Assembly (NCBI RefSeq): GCF_039542035.1
Contig: NZ_BAABHJ010000032.1
Span: forward strand, 1-64,000
Source: Actinoallomurus liliacearum
GTDB lineage: Bacteria; Actinomycetota; Actinomycetes; Streptosporangiales; Streptosporangiaceae
DNA length: 64,000 nt
Direction of reading: 5' to 3'
Both the position numbers and the translations under genes were made by a program. Below are positions 7,761 to 16,631 of the stretch, in pieces. Position 1 is the first letter of the stretch; each line of letters starts with the position of its first letter. The notes below the pieces were generated by a model. It searched no databases, had not been told where the DNA came from, and saw only the letters and a list, made by a program, of their open reading frames with translations.

Positions 7761-8953
7761 TCCTCGCGCTCGAGTACCACCGCTCACCGGGCCGGTTCGT
7801 CGCCGCCCGCGGCCTGACCGCCACCCGGATGGGCAGCCGGCTCAGCGGCATGGTCGCCGGGAACGTCGCGCCGCTGCGCCTGGTCAACCGGCAGGCCCCG
7901 GAGCTGCCCGGCGACGGCTGGACGCGCGTCACGCCGGTCCTGTCCGGCATCTGCGGCTCCGACCTGAGCCTGCTCACCGGGCACTCCTCGCCGTACCTGT
8001 CGCCGATGACGTCGATGCCGTTCGTGCCGGGCCACGAGGTGGTCGGCCGGACCATGGACGAGCTGCCCGGCATTCCGAAGGGCAGCCGCGTCGTCATCGA
8101 CCCGGTGCTGTCGTGCGCCGTGCGGGGCCTGGAGCCCTGCCGCTGGTGCGCCTCCGGCCAGCAGAGCCGCTGTGACCACGTCACGGCCGGCCGCATCTCG
8201 GCGGGCATCCAGACCGGCACCTGCGCCGACACCGGAGGCGGCTGGAGCCGTCAGATGGTCGCGCACCAGAGCCAGCTGCACGTCGTGCCCGAAGACCTGC
8301 CCGACGAGCGGGCGGTGCTCGCCGAGCCCCTCGCCTGCGCGGTGCACTCGGTGCGCCGGGTGCCGATCGAGCCGAACTCCACGGCCGTCGTGGTCGGCGC
8401 CGGCACCGTCGGGCTGCTGACGCTGCTCGCCCTGCGGGAGCTGACCCAGGTCGGCGCGGTGTACGTCATCGCCAAGCACGGGCACCAGAAGGAGAAGGCC
8501 AAGGCGCTCGGCGCGACCGCCGTCATCGAGCCCCGCAAGGCCGTACGCGCGCTGCGGCGCGTCACCACCGCGCGGATGCACACGCCGGAGATGGGCGCGG
8601 ACTTCCTGCTCGGCGGCGTCGACACCGTCTTCGAGTGCACCGGCGGCGCGAGCGGCCTGGACACGTCCCTGCGGCTCGCGCGGGCCGGGGGTACGGTCGT
8701 GATGTCGGGCATGCCGTCCGGCGGCGTCGACCTGACGCCGCTGTGGTTCCGCGAGCTCGAGCTGGTCGGGGCGTACTGCTCCGGCGCCGACGGGGCGGAC
8801 TTCGCCGACGCGCTCCGGCTCGTCGGTTCGGCTCCGCTGGACGGCTACGTCGGTACGACCTACCCTCTCGCCCGCTGGCGGGAGGCGCTGAACCACGCGG
8901 CCGACTCCGGGCGGCTGGGAACCGTCAAAGTCGCCTTCGACCTGGCGCGGTAG
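7757..8953 (+). CDS. Zinc-dependent medium-chain alcohol dehydrogenase
   Basis: A 398-residue MDR dehydrogenase. The GroES-like half has the catalytic zinc ligand Cys66 in GICGSD and the GHE motif (His93, Glu94); four cysteines at 120, 128, 131 and 139 match the structural zinc site although the first gap is longer than usual. The Rossmann half shows VVGAGTVGLLTLLAL and FECTGG. Its start overlaps the previous stop as ATGA, indicating translational coupling. Placement after an acyl reductase suggests it oxidises or reduces the resulting lipid alcohol/aldehyde or a hydroxy group made by the following LarA-like enzyme; substrate is unknown. Confidence 0.87.
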   Translation: MILALEYHRSPGRFVAARGLTATRMGSRLSGMVAGNVAPLRLVNRQAPELPGDGWTRVTPVLSGICGSDLSLLTGHSSPYLSPMTSMPFVPGHEVVGRTMDELPGIPKGSRVVIDPVLSCAVRGLEPCRWCASGQQSRCDHVTAGRISAGIQTGTCADTGGGWSRQMVAHQSQLHVVPEDLPDERAVLAEPLACAVHSVRRVPIEPNSTAVVVGAGTVGLLTLLALRELTQVGAVYVIAKHGHQKEKAKALGATAVIEPRKAVRALRRVTTARMHTPEMGADFLLGGVDTVFECTGGASGLDTSLRLARAGGTVVMSGMPSGGVDLTPLWFRELELVGAYCSGADGADFADALRLVGSAPLDGYVGTTYPLARWREALNHAADSGRLGTVKVAFDLAR

Positions 8954-9017
8954 GCGAATTGATGCATAAGGACCGGGAGGTAGGCCGGGTGCTGGTTGGT
9001 TTGGAAAGGAACTACGA

Positions 9018-10595
9018 GTGAGCAGACCAGGCTTCGTACTCGATGTGGATGAGCGGACGCCACCGCTCGTCATGCACCAGGGCGAGGGCTTCCGGCTGGA
9101 GCGGCTGCCGCTCGGGTCCAAGGTCATCTACCCGCCGGACTCCCTGCCCGGAATCCGCGACGTCGACGCCGCGATCCGGCACGCGCTGCTGAACCCGCAC
9201 GGCACCGAACCGCTGCCGGAGCTGCTGCGCGCCGGCATGCGGCTCACGATCGTCTTCGACGACCTGTCGCTGCCGCTGCCCCAGATGCAGACCCCGGACG
9301 TGCGGCAGCGCATCATCGAGCAGGTCCTCGAGATGGCGGCGGCCAAGGGCGTCGACGACGTCGAGCTGATCGCGGCGAACGCGCTGCACCGCCGGATGAC
9401 CCCGGCGGAGCTGCGGCGCACCGTCGGTGACCGGGTGTTCCACGCGTTCTTCCCGGAGCACCTGAAGAACCACGACGCCGAGGACCACGACAACCTCCTC
9501 CACATGGGCCAGACCCGCCATGGGGAGGACGTCGAGATCAACCGGCGCGCCGCCGAGAGCGACCTGATCGTCTACGTCAACATCACGCTGACCGCGATGA
9601 GCGGCGGCGCGAAGTCCGTGTCGGTCGGCCTGGCGAGCTACCGCAGCCTGCGGCACCACCACAACGTGCACACGCTGCGGCACTCGAACTCCTTCAACGA
9701 CCCGCCGAACTCCGCGATGCACCACTCGTACGAGCGGATGAAGGGCCTGATCGACGAGCACGTCAAGGTCTTCACGATCGAGACGACGCTCAACAACGAC
9801 ACCTTCCCCTCCTCGATGGGCTTCCTGAACAAGCGCGAGTGGGAGTGGAACGTCCGCGACCAGGCGACCTACCTCGCGGTCAAGCGGGCCAACGAGCTGA
9901 TGCCGAAGAAGACGCGGCGGCGCATCTGGCAGAACACCGCCGCGCCGTACGGCGTGACCGGCGTGCACGCCGGCCTGCAGTCCGAGGTGCACCCGCTGAC
10001 GCTGCAGAACGTCCACCGGCAGCAGCTCACCGAGGTGAACGGCCAGGCCGACATCGCGATCTGGGGACTGCCGTACATCTGCCCGTACAACGTCAACTCG
10101 GTGATGAACCCGATCCTGGTGATGTCGCTCGGGCTCGGCTACTTCTTCAACCTGTACAAGAACAAGCCGATCGTCCGGCAGGGCGGCGTGGCGATCTTCT
10201 ACCACCCGGTGCCGAACGAGTTCCACCCGGTGCACCACCCGAGCTACATCGACTTCTTCGAGGAGATCCTCACCGAGAGCACCGACCCGGTGCTCCTGGA
10301 GACGAAGTACGAGGAGCAGTTCGCCACGGACCCGTGGTACATCCAGCTGTACCGCAACAGCTACGCCTACCACGGCGTGCACCCGTTCTACATGTGGTAC
10401 TGGGGCGCGCACGCGATGCAGCACCTCGGCGACGTCATCTTCGTGGGCGGCAACCGCAAGACGACCCAGCGGATGGGCTTCCGGGCGGCGACCACCCTCG
10501 CCGACGCGCTCGAGATGGCCAAGGACACCGTCGGCGGCAGCCCGTCGATCTCCTACCACCACGCCCCGCCGCTGGCATTGGCGGACGTGCGATGA
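9018..10595 (+). CDS. Long LarA-family (nickel-dependent lactate racemase superfamily) protein
   Basis: A 525-residue member of the LarA/DUF2088 superfamily, about 100 residues longer than lactate racemase. Seen: His124 in ANALHRRMT (equivalent of the active-site His in GxHRxxT), Lys199 in SGGAKSV, and HHH at 213-215. His215 is 16 residues after Lys199, the spacing of the cofactor-bound Lys184 and nickel ligand His200 of the Lactobacillus enzyme. DDLSLPLP replaces the usual SDxTRPxP, so the arginine there is lost and the substrate probably differs. GTG 9018 has GGAAAGGA upstream. It lies between a dehydrogenase and a PlsC acyltransferase and 4 kb from larBCE, which can supply the cofactor. 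Actual reaction unknown. Confidence 0.85.
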   Translation: MSRPGFVLDVDERTPPLVMHQGEGFRLERLPLGSKVIYPPDSLPGIRDVDAAIRHALLNPHGTEPLPELLRAGMRLTIVFDDLSLPLPQMQTPDVRQRIIEQVLEMAAAKGVDDVELIAANALHRRMTPAELRRTVGDRVFHAFFPEHLKNHDAEDHDNLLHMGQTRHGEDVEINRRAAESDLIVYVNITLTAMSGGAKSVSVGLASYRSLRHHHNVHTLRHSNSFNDPPNSAMHHSYERMKGLIDEHVKVFTIETTLNNDTFPSSMGFLNKREWEWNVRDQATYLAVKRANELMPKKTRRRIWQNTAAPYGVTGVHAGLQSEVHPLTLQNVHRQQLTEVNGQADIAIWGLPYICPYNVNSVMNPILVMSLGLGYFFNLYKNKPIVRQGGVAIFYHPVPNEFHPVHHPSYIDFFEEILTESTDPVLLETKYEEQFATDPWYIQLYRNSYAYHGVHPFYMWYWGAHAMQHLGDVIFVGGNRKTTQRMGFRAATTLADALEMAKDTVGGSPSISYHHAPPLALADVR

Positions 10596-11545
10596 GTATC
10601 CGCCGGGAGCTCCGCCTGCTGCGGCACGGCCGGGACTGGCGGGGGCGCTCCACGGTGCCCGCCTCGGCCGAGCCGCACGTCGTCGAGCCCGGGGAGAAGG
10701 TCTTCCCGACCGCCTGGGCTCGGACGCCGGTCGCGGTCGCGGCCCGGTCCGTGCTGCGCAAGGGGCTGCTCAAGCCGGTCGCCTGGCGGCAGATCACCCC
10801 GGTCATCGAGGGCGCCGAGTACCTCGACGGCGTGCGCGGTCCGGTGGTGTTCGTGGCGAACCACTCCAGCCACCTGGACACGCCGCTGATCCTCGGTTCG
10901 CTGCCGGAGCGGTTCGCCAACCGGGTCGCCGTCGGCGCCGCGTCGGACTACTTCTTCGACGTACGCTGGCGCGCGACGCTGACGGCGGTGTTCTTCAACG
11001 CCTTCCCCGTCGAGCGGTACGGCTCGAAGCGGCTGCGCAGCCTGGCCGTCGACCTGGTCGACGACGGCTGGAGCCTGCTGCTGTACCCGGAGGGCACCCG
11101 GTCGGAGGACGGCTGGATGAACCCCTTCAAGCTCGGCGCGGCGGTGCTGTGCGTCTCGAAGCGCATCCCGTGCGTGCCGATCGCGATCCGGGGCTCGTAC
11201 GCCGCGATGCCGCGCGGCCGCAACTGGCCGCAGCCGGGCAAGCCGCGCGTCACCGTGCGCTACGGCCGTCCCCTCGTCCCCGAAGAGGGCGAGGACATCC
11301 GGGCGTTCCGCGCGCGGATGGCCAAGGCGGTCGCCGCGCTGGCCGCCGAGGAGGACCTGGGCTGGTACGACGCGCTGCGCGCCGCGGCCGACGACCGTCT
11401 CGAGGTCCCGGGCGGCTCCCAGCCGACCCGCCCCGGCGCGGTGCGCGAGGACGGCGACAAGCCGGCGGAGACCGCCGACTGGCGCCGGGTCTGGGCCTCG
11501 ACCGAACCGCTGAGCAGCCGGCGCCGCCGCGTCTGGCGCAGCTGA
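10592..11545 (+). CDS. PlsC-type 1-acylglycerol-3-phosphate acyltransferase
   Basis: A 317-residue acyltransferase with the HX4D catalytic motif HSSHLD (His91, Asp96), the FPVERYG block and the YPEGTRS glycerol-phosphate binding block near residue 164. Known family members move an acyl chain to lysophosphatidate or similar acceptors at the membrane. A basic, low-complexity C-terminal tail of about 70 residues is unusual. ATGA overlap with the LarA-like gene shows coupling. As last gene of the four-gene operon it points to assembly of a membrane or storage lipid. Confidence 0.87.
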   Translation: MSIRRELRLLRHGRDWRGRSTVPASAEPHVVEPGEKVFPTAWARTPVAVAARSVLRKGLLKPVAWRQITPVIEGAEYLDGVRGPVVFVANHSSHLDTPLILGSLPERFANRVAVGAASDYFFDVRWRATLTAVFFNAFPVERYGSKRLRSLAVDLVDDGWSLLLYPEGTRSEDGWMNPFKLGAAVLCVSKRIPCVPIAIRGSYAAMPRGRNWPQPGKPRVTVRYGRPLVPEEGEDIRAFRARMAKAVAALAAEEDLGWYDALRAAADDRLEVPGGSQPTRPGAVREDGDKPAETADWRRVWASTEPLSSRRRRVWRS

Positions 11546-11559
11546 CCCGTTGATTCCGC

Positions 11560-11599
11560 CGAGCCCCGGGTCACGCCGCGACGGCCGACCCGGGGCTCG
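11560..11599 (+). terminator. Terminator of the lipid/LarA operon
   Basis: CGAGCCCCGGGTC (11560-11572) pairs perfectly with GACCCGGGGCTCG (11587-11599) around a 14-base loop. It starts 15 bp after the acyltransferase stop. The T tract is weak, as is common in actinomycetes. Confidence 0.85.
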
Positions 11600-11668
11600 C
11601 GTTCTCTCCACGGCGAAGACCCGGTCGGCCGCCGGCATCCGCCGGGGCCGTGACGCACGGAGGCCCGT

Positions 11669-12169
11669 ATGAGCATGCCGCCCGAACCTCCCGAGCTGCG
11701 GCGTCTCACCGGCCGACGACGCCTCCCGTCACCGGGGGCGGCGCTGGTGGTCCTGCTCATCTTCGTCGTTCCGCTCGCCCTGCTCACGGTCGGCTCCGTC
11801 TTCGCGGCGCGTCGGGCGGTGGACGCCTATCGCGCCACGCACGGCGGCGTCCCCGGCGTCTTCACGGTCGAGCGGAGCACCCGCCGGCCGAAGGGCGGGT
11901 ACGTGACCACGGGCTCGTTCGCCTCCGGTGACGGTGCCGTGCGGCGCTCGGTGACCCTCGACGGGAACCGGCGGCATCCTTTTGACCGGCGCATCCCCGC
12001 CGAGCTGTCCAGTGCCCACGCGGGCGTCGCCTATCCCGCGAAGTCTCACGCGTGGATCGGCGACGCCGTCACCACGCTGATCACGGGCGGACTCGTGCTC
12101 GGCGGCGTCCTGCTGCCCGCCCCGATGCTGATCGGCCGGATACGCCGCCGCCGGTTCCGTTCGGCCTGA
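11669..12169 (+). CDS. Small two-helix membrane protein, unknown function
   Basis: A 166-residue protein with one hydrophobic helix at about 24-45 (ALVVLLIFVVPLALLTVGSVF), an extracytoplasmic-looking middle of about 85 residues rich in Gly, Arg and Ser, and a second helix near 131-155 before the basic end GRIRRRRFR. GGAGG precedes ATG 11669. I do not recognise the family. It stands alone between a terminator and convergent genes. Confidence 0.65.
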   Translation: MSMPPEPPELRRLTGRRRLPSPGAALVVLLIFVVPLALLTVGSVFAARRAVDAYRATHGGVPGVFTVERSTRRPKGGYVTTGSFASGDGAVRRSVTLDGNRRHPFDRRIPAELSSAHAGVAYPAKSHAWIGDAVTTLITGGLVLGGVLLPAPMLIGRIRRRRFRSA

Positions 12170-12188
12170 CCCGAGGCTCGCGCCCGGC

Positions 12189-12875
12189 TCACCCGATGAG
12201 CGCGCTCGCCACCGGCGGCGCCGCCTCCGCGCCCACGAGGTCCGCGCAGACGGCGCGGAGGTGTCCGGCGAAACGCTCGACCTCCCGGTCCGCTGCGGCG
12301 ACCGCCTCGGTGAGCGTGTTCCGCGCGATCCGCGCGATCCGCGCGACCACCGGGGCGGGTGCCGCGCCGTCCTCGACGGGTCCGCTCAGTGTGAGCACGG
12401 ACCCGTCGCCGCTCACCAGCAGCCAGGGATGACCGATCCACAGCGTGGCGGGCGCCGGGTCGTCATGCCGGAGGGCCGTCCGCCATTCATCGAGGTCACC
12501 GAGGTCACCGCAGCAGCCGGGGAGCGCGAGACACCGGCCTTCGCGGGTCTCCAGCACGTAGCCTCCGGACAGCGCCGGAACCTCCTCCAGCGCGTCCTGT
12601 CGCGTCGCCGGATCGCGGAGCCGGTCGGGCAACGCCTCGTCGTCCGGCTCGTCCGCGAACGCCGACGCGAGGACCAGCCGAGCGAGGCCGGCTCCGCGCA
12701 GCTCGACGGCCGGGACCAGCCAGGGGTGCGCCGCCACCGGCGCGGGCAGGCCCGCCGCGACGATCCGCTCGCGGCAGTACGCGTCCCACCGCGGTTCGCC
12801 GATCGGCCCGAGATCGGCGTCGTCGAGCACACCCGTGTACGCCTCGACGACCGGTACCAACCGGACATCCTCCAC
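12189..12875 (-). CDS. Hypothetical protein downstream of the HEAT-repeat gene
   Basis: A 228-residue soluble acidic protein, unrecognised. GTG 12875 was chosen because AAAGGAGGGG stands 3-5 bases upstream and the frame above lacks a good site. The sequence has two similar-feeling segments around AHPWLVPAVELRG and GHPWLLVSGDGSVLTLSG and ends with a probable helix (NTLTEAVAAADREVERFAGHLRAVCADLV). It follows the giant HEAT-repeat gene by 43 bp on the same strand, so the two are probably one transcript and may interact. Confidence 0.6.
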   Translation of the reverse strand: MEDVRLVPVVEAYTGVLDDADLGPIGEPRWDAYCRERIVAAGLPAPVAAHPWLVPAVELRGAGLARLVLASAFADEPDDEALPDRLRDPATRQDALEEVPALSGGYVLETREGRCLALPGCCGDLGDLDEWRTALRHDDPAPATLWIGHPWLLVSGDGSVLTLSGPVEDGAAPAPVVARIARIARNTLTEAVAAADREVERFAGHLRAVCADLVGAEAAPPVASALIG

Positions 12876-12918
12876 GTTCCCCTCCTTTCTCCAGCACGGT
12901 GGGCGCACCGCGCCGCGC

Positions 12919-15900
12919 TCAATACCGGTCCATGTCGACGTCCCACGCCTCCTGGGCGACCTCGAGCTCCGAGGAGCCGCGCCAGTGCCGGAGCGCCTCC
13001 CGCCATTCGTCCGGCCAGTCGGTCCGGTCGCCGCCGACGCGGGTCAGCGTGACGGCGAACAGACCGGCCGCGAGGTCGTCCCGCCCGTGCAGGCCCCTGA
13101 CGACCGCGAGGAGCAGCGCGGGATCGACCTCGCTCTGCCTCCCGTAGGAACGGAACCGGTGCGCGAGGCGTTCGGCGGTCCGGGCCGCGAGGACCGGCCG
13201 GTCCACGAGCAGGTCGGCGAGATCGGCGAGGTGGTCGACGAGGTCGCCGGCGAGCCGGGCGGTCTCGTCCTCCGACCCGGCGTCGGCCGGTCCGGCCGTA
13301 CCGGGGCCGGAGCCTTCGAGTCCGGCGGTGCGCTCCGGCACGGGAAGGAGCGCGAGGCCGAGGCAGACCGCCTCCGGCAGGTGCCCGGGATCGGCAAGGA
13401 GCCGGCGCATGGCGTCCCGCACGAGGCGCGGCTCCCAGGGCACGGGCATCCGGCCACTGATCCAGTCCGTCGAGAGCGTGCTGACGATCGACCGTATCCG
13501 GGCGCGCGCCCGTTCCGGGATCGCCTCGCGGTCGTCCGCGGTCGTACTCGCCCCGCCGTGCCGGTAGGCGGTGCGCAACCGGTCGAGCACGTCGAGGATC
13601 TCGTCGTGCAGCGTCCCGGACGCCAGGAGAGTCAGGAGCACGTCCAGTTCGGCGTCGCCGTCCGGGTCGGCCGGATCCCCGGCGGACCGGATGATCTCCG
13701 CGAATCCGTCTCGGTACCAGGGCGCCCACGTCGAGAAGGCCCTCCTGCCGCGGAAGCGGACGCCCGGCCCGTCGGCCGCCAGGAACAGCCGGCGGACGAG
13801 GTCCGCGTACAGCGGGCGGTGGGCCGGCCCGTACTCTCGGGGATTCGCCTGGAACAGCGTCCGGAGCATGAGCTCTCCGGCGTACCGCTCGGCGGCCGCC
13901 CGCAGCGCGGGAATCGAGCGTGGGTCCTCCGGCATCCTCCGCAGCGCGACCGCGACCGCGACCCGTACGTCACGGTGGGTGTCCGGGGCGTTCCACGCGC
14001 GCAGCAGCAGGTCCACCGCACCCGGCACGCGGCAGCCGGCCAGCCGCCGCGCCGCCTCCTTGCGCACGGTCACCTTGACGTCCGGGCCGAACAGCGCCCG
14101 TTCGAGGATCGGGCGGAGCCGGGACGGGGGTACCGACCCGCAGCACCGCGCGACGGCGGCCACCGCCGCGCGAGAGGCGGGTCCGCTCGCGCGGGCCAGC
14201 AGGATCGGCAGCGCCTCGACGGGCACGTCCACGCCGCCCATCGCCTCGACCGCGGTCTCGGCGATGACCGGCTCGGCCTCTTCGGCCAGGCGGGCGAGGT
14301 CGGTGCCGGCGCCGGGGAGCCGGCCGATCGCCCGGACGGCCGACATCCTGGCGGCGACGGGCGGCCGGTCGTCCTCGATCAGCTCGCGCAGCCGCTCCCG
14401 GACCCGGTCACACTGACCGGGGGTCCACCGCCCCGGCAGACCGCCGCCGGTGTCCGGAACCCAGGGACCGGACTCCGGACCGCGCCGGGCGGAGCCGTCG
14501 CCGACCGGCAGGCCGAGCAGGTCGGTGCGGCGCCCCGCGACCGTCCGCCAGACGGCGGGCAGCTCGACCGTGGACGGATCGTCGCGCACGAGCGAGGCCG
14601 CCCGGTCGTCCCGGCCGGGCACGCCGGCCAGCCAGAGTCCGGCCGCCCGGCCGGCCAACGGCTCCGGTGCGTGCAGGACCGCCAGGCGCAGCTCCTCCTG
14701 GAGCTCGTCCAGTGCCCAGGCCCTCCTGCCGAGCGCCCGGGCGAGGGCGACGACCAGGTGGAAGTCGTCGCGTTCCCGCGCGGCCCGGAGGTGGGGACGC
14801 AGCACCGCGAGGAGGTCCCGCTCCTGACCGGCTCGCAGGACGGTGTCCAGCCGGTGCCATCGGTCGACCCGAGGGCGCTCCGGCCACCGGCGTCGCCCGC
14901 CGGGGTCCGGACATGCCTCCTCGTTCCAGGCCAGGGTCATCGCGCCGAAGCGTCGCACGAGCCGGTCGTACACGCCGAACGCCCAGGTGACGAGGCGCGG
15001 CGAGAGGGCCGGATCGTGGTGCCGCAGCACCCGGGCGGCCAGATCCCGCAGGGCCGCGCAGGTGGCCGGCGAGGAGTCCCCGGCTTCGGCGACGCGTACG
15101 GCGAGACGTTCGAGGACGTCCGCGGACCGGTCGTCCAGCAGTCCCGGGCGAAGGTCGCGCAGCGCGGCCAGCAGGGCTCCGCGCAGAGGGTCCTGCTCGT
15201 TCTCCGTACGCCGGGCCAGCTCGTCGAGCAACTCCGCGACCAGCGTCCGGTCCCCGGTGCGGGCCGCGCACTCGAGCAGCAGCGTACGGCCCGCTCCACG
15301 ACGCCGGGGGTCGCCGCCGAAGGCCGCCTCCCGGAGCGGACCGGCCGCCTCCTCGTACGGCAGATGGGAGGTCAGCCGAAGCGGGAGTTCGGGGTCGTCC
15401 AACCTGCTACGCGCCGAGTGCCAGACGGAGGCGTGCCGCTCCAGCGCCCGCCGCGCCTCGGCCGCCGCGCATTCGGGTGAAAGGAGGGCCAGGACGGAGT
15501 TCGACCACATCGATGCGGTCCCCGCGCCGGCCCGGACGGCCTCGAAGATCGCCGTTCGGCGGGCCGGGGGCAGCGCGCCGAGCAGCGGGCCCAGCCGGTG
15601 GTACAGGCCGTCGGCCGACGCCACGATCTGCGCGTCGGAGCACGCTCGCAGCCACCTGAGCAGCGAGGGCGGTGGCGCGGATCGTGCCAGACCCCCGAGA
15701 CGGGCGCCGAACAGCACCCGGGCGGCGCGATCGGCGTCCGCCTCGAAGAGTGCGCCGGCGACCGCCGCGGGCAGCCGGGCCCTGCCCCAGCCGATCTCCT
15801 GGCGTTCCAGGATCGACAGGACGCGACCGGGCCGGGCGCGGGCGGCGGCGGTGACCGCGTCGCCGTGCCGCCGCGACCAGTGGCGATCCTCGGACAGCTC

Positions 15901-16563
15901 CCGCTCGACATGGTCCAGGACGGCGTCCGGGTGACGCCGGCCCAGCGTCCGCCAGGACGTGACCGCGTGGGCCAGGTCCGGCAGCCGACGGGAGACGACG
16001 GCGGACGTGCACGCGGGTAGCAGCGCGGCGCCCTCACGGTCACCCCAGCGGGCGCGGATCTGCGGGAGGAGACGGTCCGCGAGGACCGAGCGCCGTGCGT
16101 GCGCCAGCGTGCGGTACAGCGCCAGCCGGAGGTCGACCGGCGCGTCGTCGAGGACGGCGGCCGCGGCCTCGTCGGACACCGGGAGGGTCCGCACCGCGCG
16201 CAGGGCCGCCCGGCGCAGTGCCGGATCCGGTCCCCTGAGGACCGCCTCGACGTACGCCAGGTCGCGGGCCGCCATCGCCAGGTGCAGAGCGGTCCGCCGC
16301 TCGTAGCGGCCGCAGCGGCCGAGGTCGGCCAGGAGCTCCCGGAACCGCGGGGTCTCGCGGTGCAGGCGCGCGTAGCGGGCCTGTTCCCGCATGCGGCGCG
16401 GGTACGGAAGAGGTTCGAAGAGGTGAAGGAACTCGACAGTGCTCGGGGCCGGTGCTCCGACCGGCTCGGCGGGCCTCAACGGCCCGGGCGGAGGCCGCCC
16501 TTTCCATCGATCATGCGCTCGATGATGGCGGATCGCCTCGCCGTCCGCAACCGCGGCGAGCAC
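12919..16563 (-). CDS. Very large HEAT-repeat protein, unknown function
   Basis: Up to 1214 residues made almost wholly of helical pairs of HEAT/Armadillo type, e.g. DPALRRAALRAVRTLPVSDEAAAAVL, VKVTVRKEAARRLAGCRVPGAVDLLLRA and DVRVAVAVALRRMPEDPRSIPALRAAAERY. No catalytic motif, signal peptide or membrane helix is visible, so a scaffold role is inferred. The start is uncertain: GTG 16563 gives the longest frame but its first 40 residues are low-complexity; ATG 16392 (MREQARYARLH) is the other option, though LHLFEPLPYPRRM just before it looks like genuine protein. No ribosome site is clear at either. Confidence 0.7.
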   Translation of the reverse strand: MLAAVADGEAIRHHRAHDRWKGRPPPGPLRPAEPVGAPAPSTVEFLHLFEPLPYPRRMREQARYARLHRETPRFRELLADLGRCGRYERRTALHLAMAARDLAYVEAVLRGPDPALRRAALRAVRTLPVSDEAAAAVLDDAPVDLRLALYRTLAHARRSVLADRLLPQIRARWGDREGAALLPACTSAVVSRRLPDLAHAVTSWRTLGRRHPDAVLDHVERELSEDRHWSRRHGDAVTAAARARPGRVLSILERQEIGWGRARLPAAVAGALFEADADRAARVLFGARLGGLARSAPPPSLLRWLRACSDAQIVASADGLYHRLGPLLGALPPARRTAIFEAVRAGAGTASMWSNSVLALLSPECAAAEARRALERHASVWHSARSRLDDPELPLRLTSHLPYEEAAGPLREAAFGGDPRRRGAGRTLLLECAARTGDRTLVAELLDELARRTENEQDPLRGALLAALRDLRPGLLDDRSADVLERLAVRVAEAGDSSPATCAALRDLAARVLRHHDPALSPRLVTWAFGVYDRLVRRFGAMTLAWNEEACPDPGGRRRWPERPRVDRWHRLDTVLRAGQERDLLAVLRPHLRAARERDDFHLVVALARALGRRAWALDELQEELRLAVLHAPEPLAGRAAGLWLAGVPGRDDRAASLVRDDPSTVELPAVWRTVAGRRTDLLGLPVGDGSARRGPESGPWVPDTGGGLPGRWTPGQCDRVRERLRELIEDDRPPVAARMSAVRAIGRLPGAGTDLARLAEEAEPVIAETAVEAMGGVDVPVEALPILLARASGPASRAAVAAVARCCGSVPPSRLRPILERALFGPDVKVTVRKEAARRLAGCRVPGAVDLLLRAWNAPDTHRDVRVAVAVALRRMPEDPRSIPALRAAAERYAGELMLRTLFQANPREYGPAHRPLYADLVRRLFLAADGPGVRFRGRRAFSTWAPWYRDGFAEIIRSAGDPADPDGDAELDVLLTLLASGTLHDEILDVLDRLRTAYRHGGASTTADDREAIPERARARIRSIVSTLSTDWISGRMPVPWEPRLVRDAMRRLLADPGHLPEAVCLGLALLPVPERTAGLEGSGPGTAGPADAGSEDETARLAGDLVDHLADLADLLVDRPVLAARTAERLAHRFRSYGRQSEVDPALLLAVVRGLHGRDDLAAGLFAVTLTRVGGDRTDWPDEWREALRHWRGSSELEVAQEAWDVDMDRY

Positions 16564-16584
16564 GGGCGGGCGCGCCCCGGGGAG

Positions 16585-16622
16585 GGTGAGGAAGGGGCCG
16601 GAGATCCGACGCCTTCCTCACC
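16585..16622 (-). terminator. Terminator after the secreted serine hydrolase gene
   Basis: GGTGAGGAAGG (16585-16595) pairs with CCTTCCTCACC (16612-16622) over 11 bp. It lies 10 bp beyond the stop of the hydrolase and just before the HEAT-repeat gene on the same strand, so it separates the two transcripts. Confidence 0.75.
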
Positions 16623-16631
16623 TCCGGGCGG

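Noticed and set aside
4422..7787. 1121-residue minus-strand frame opposite larE and the acyl reductase
   Set aside because: Shadow of larE and the reductase gene; no ribosome site and no recognisable protein features.
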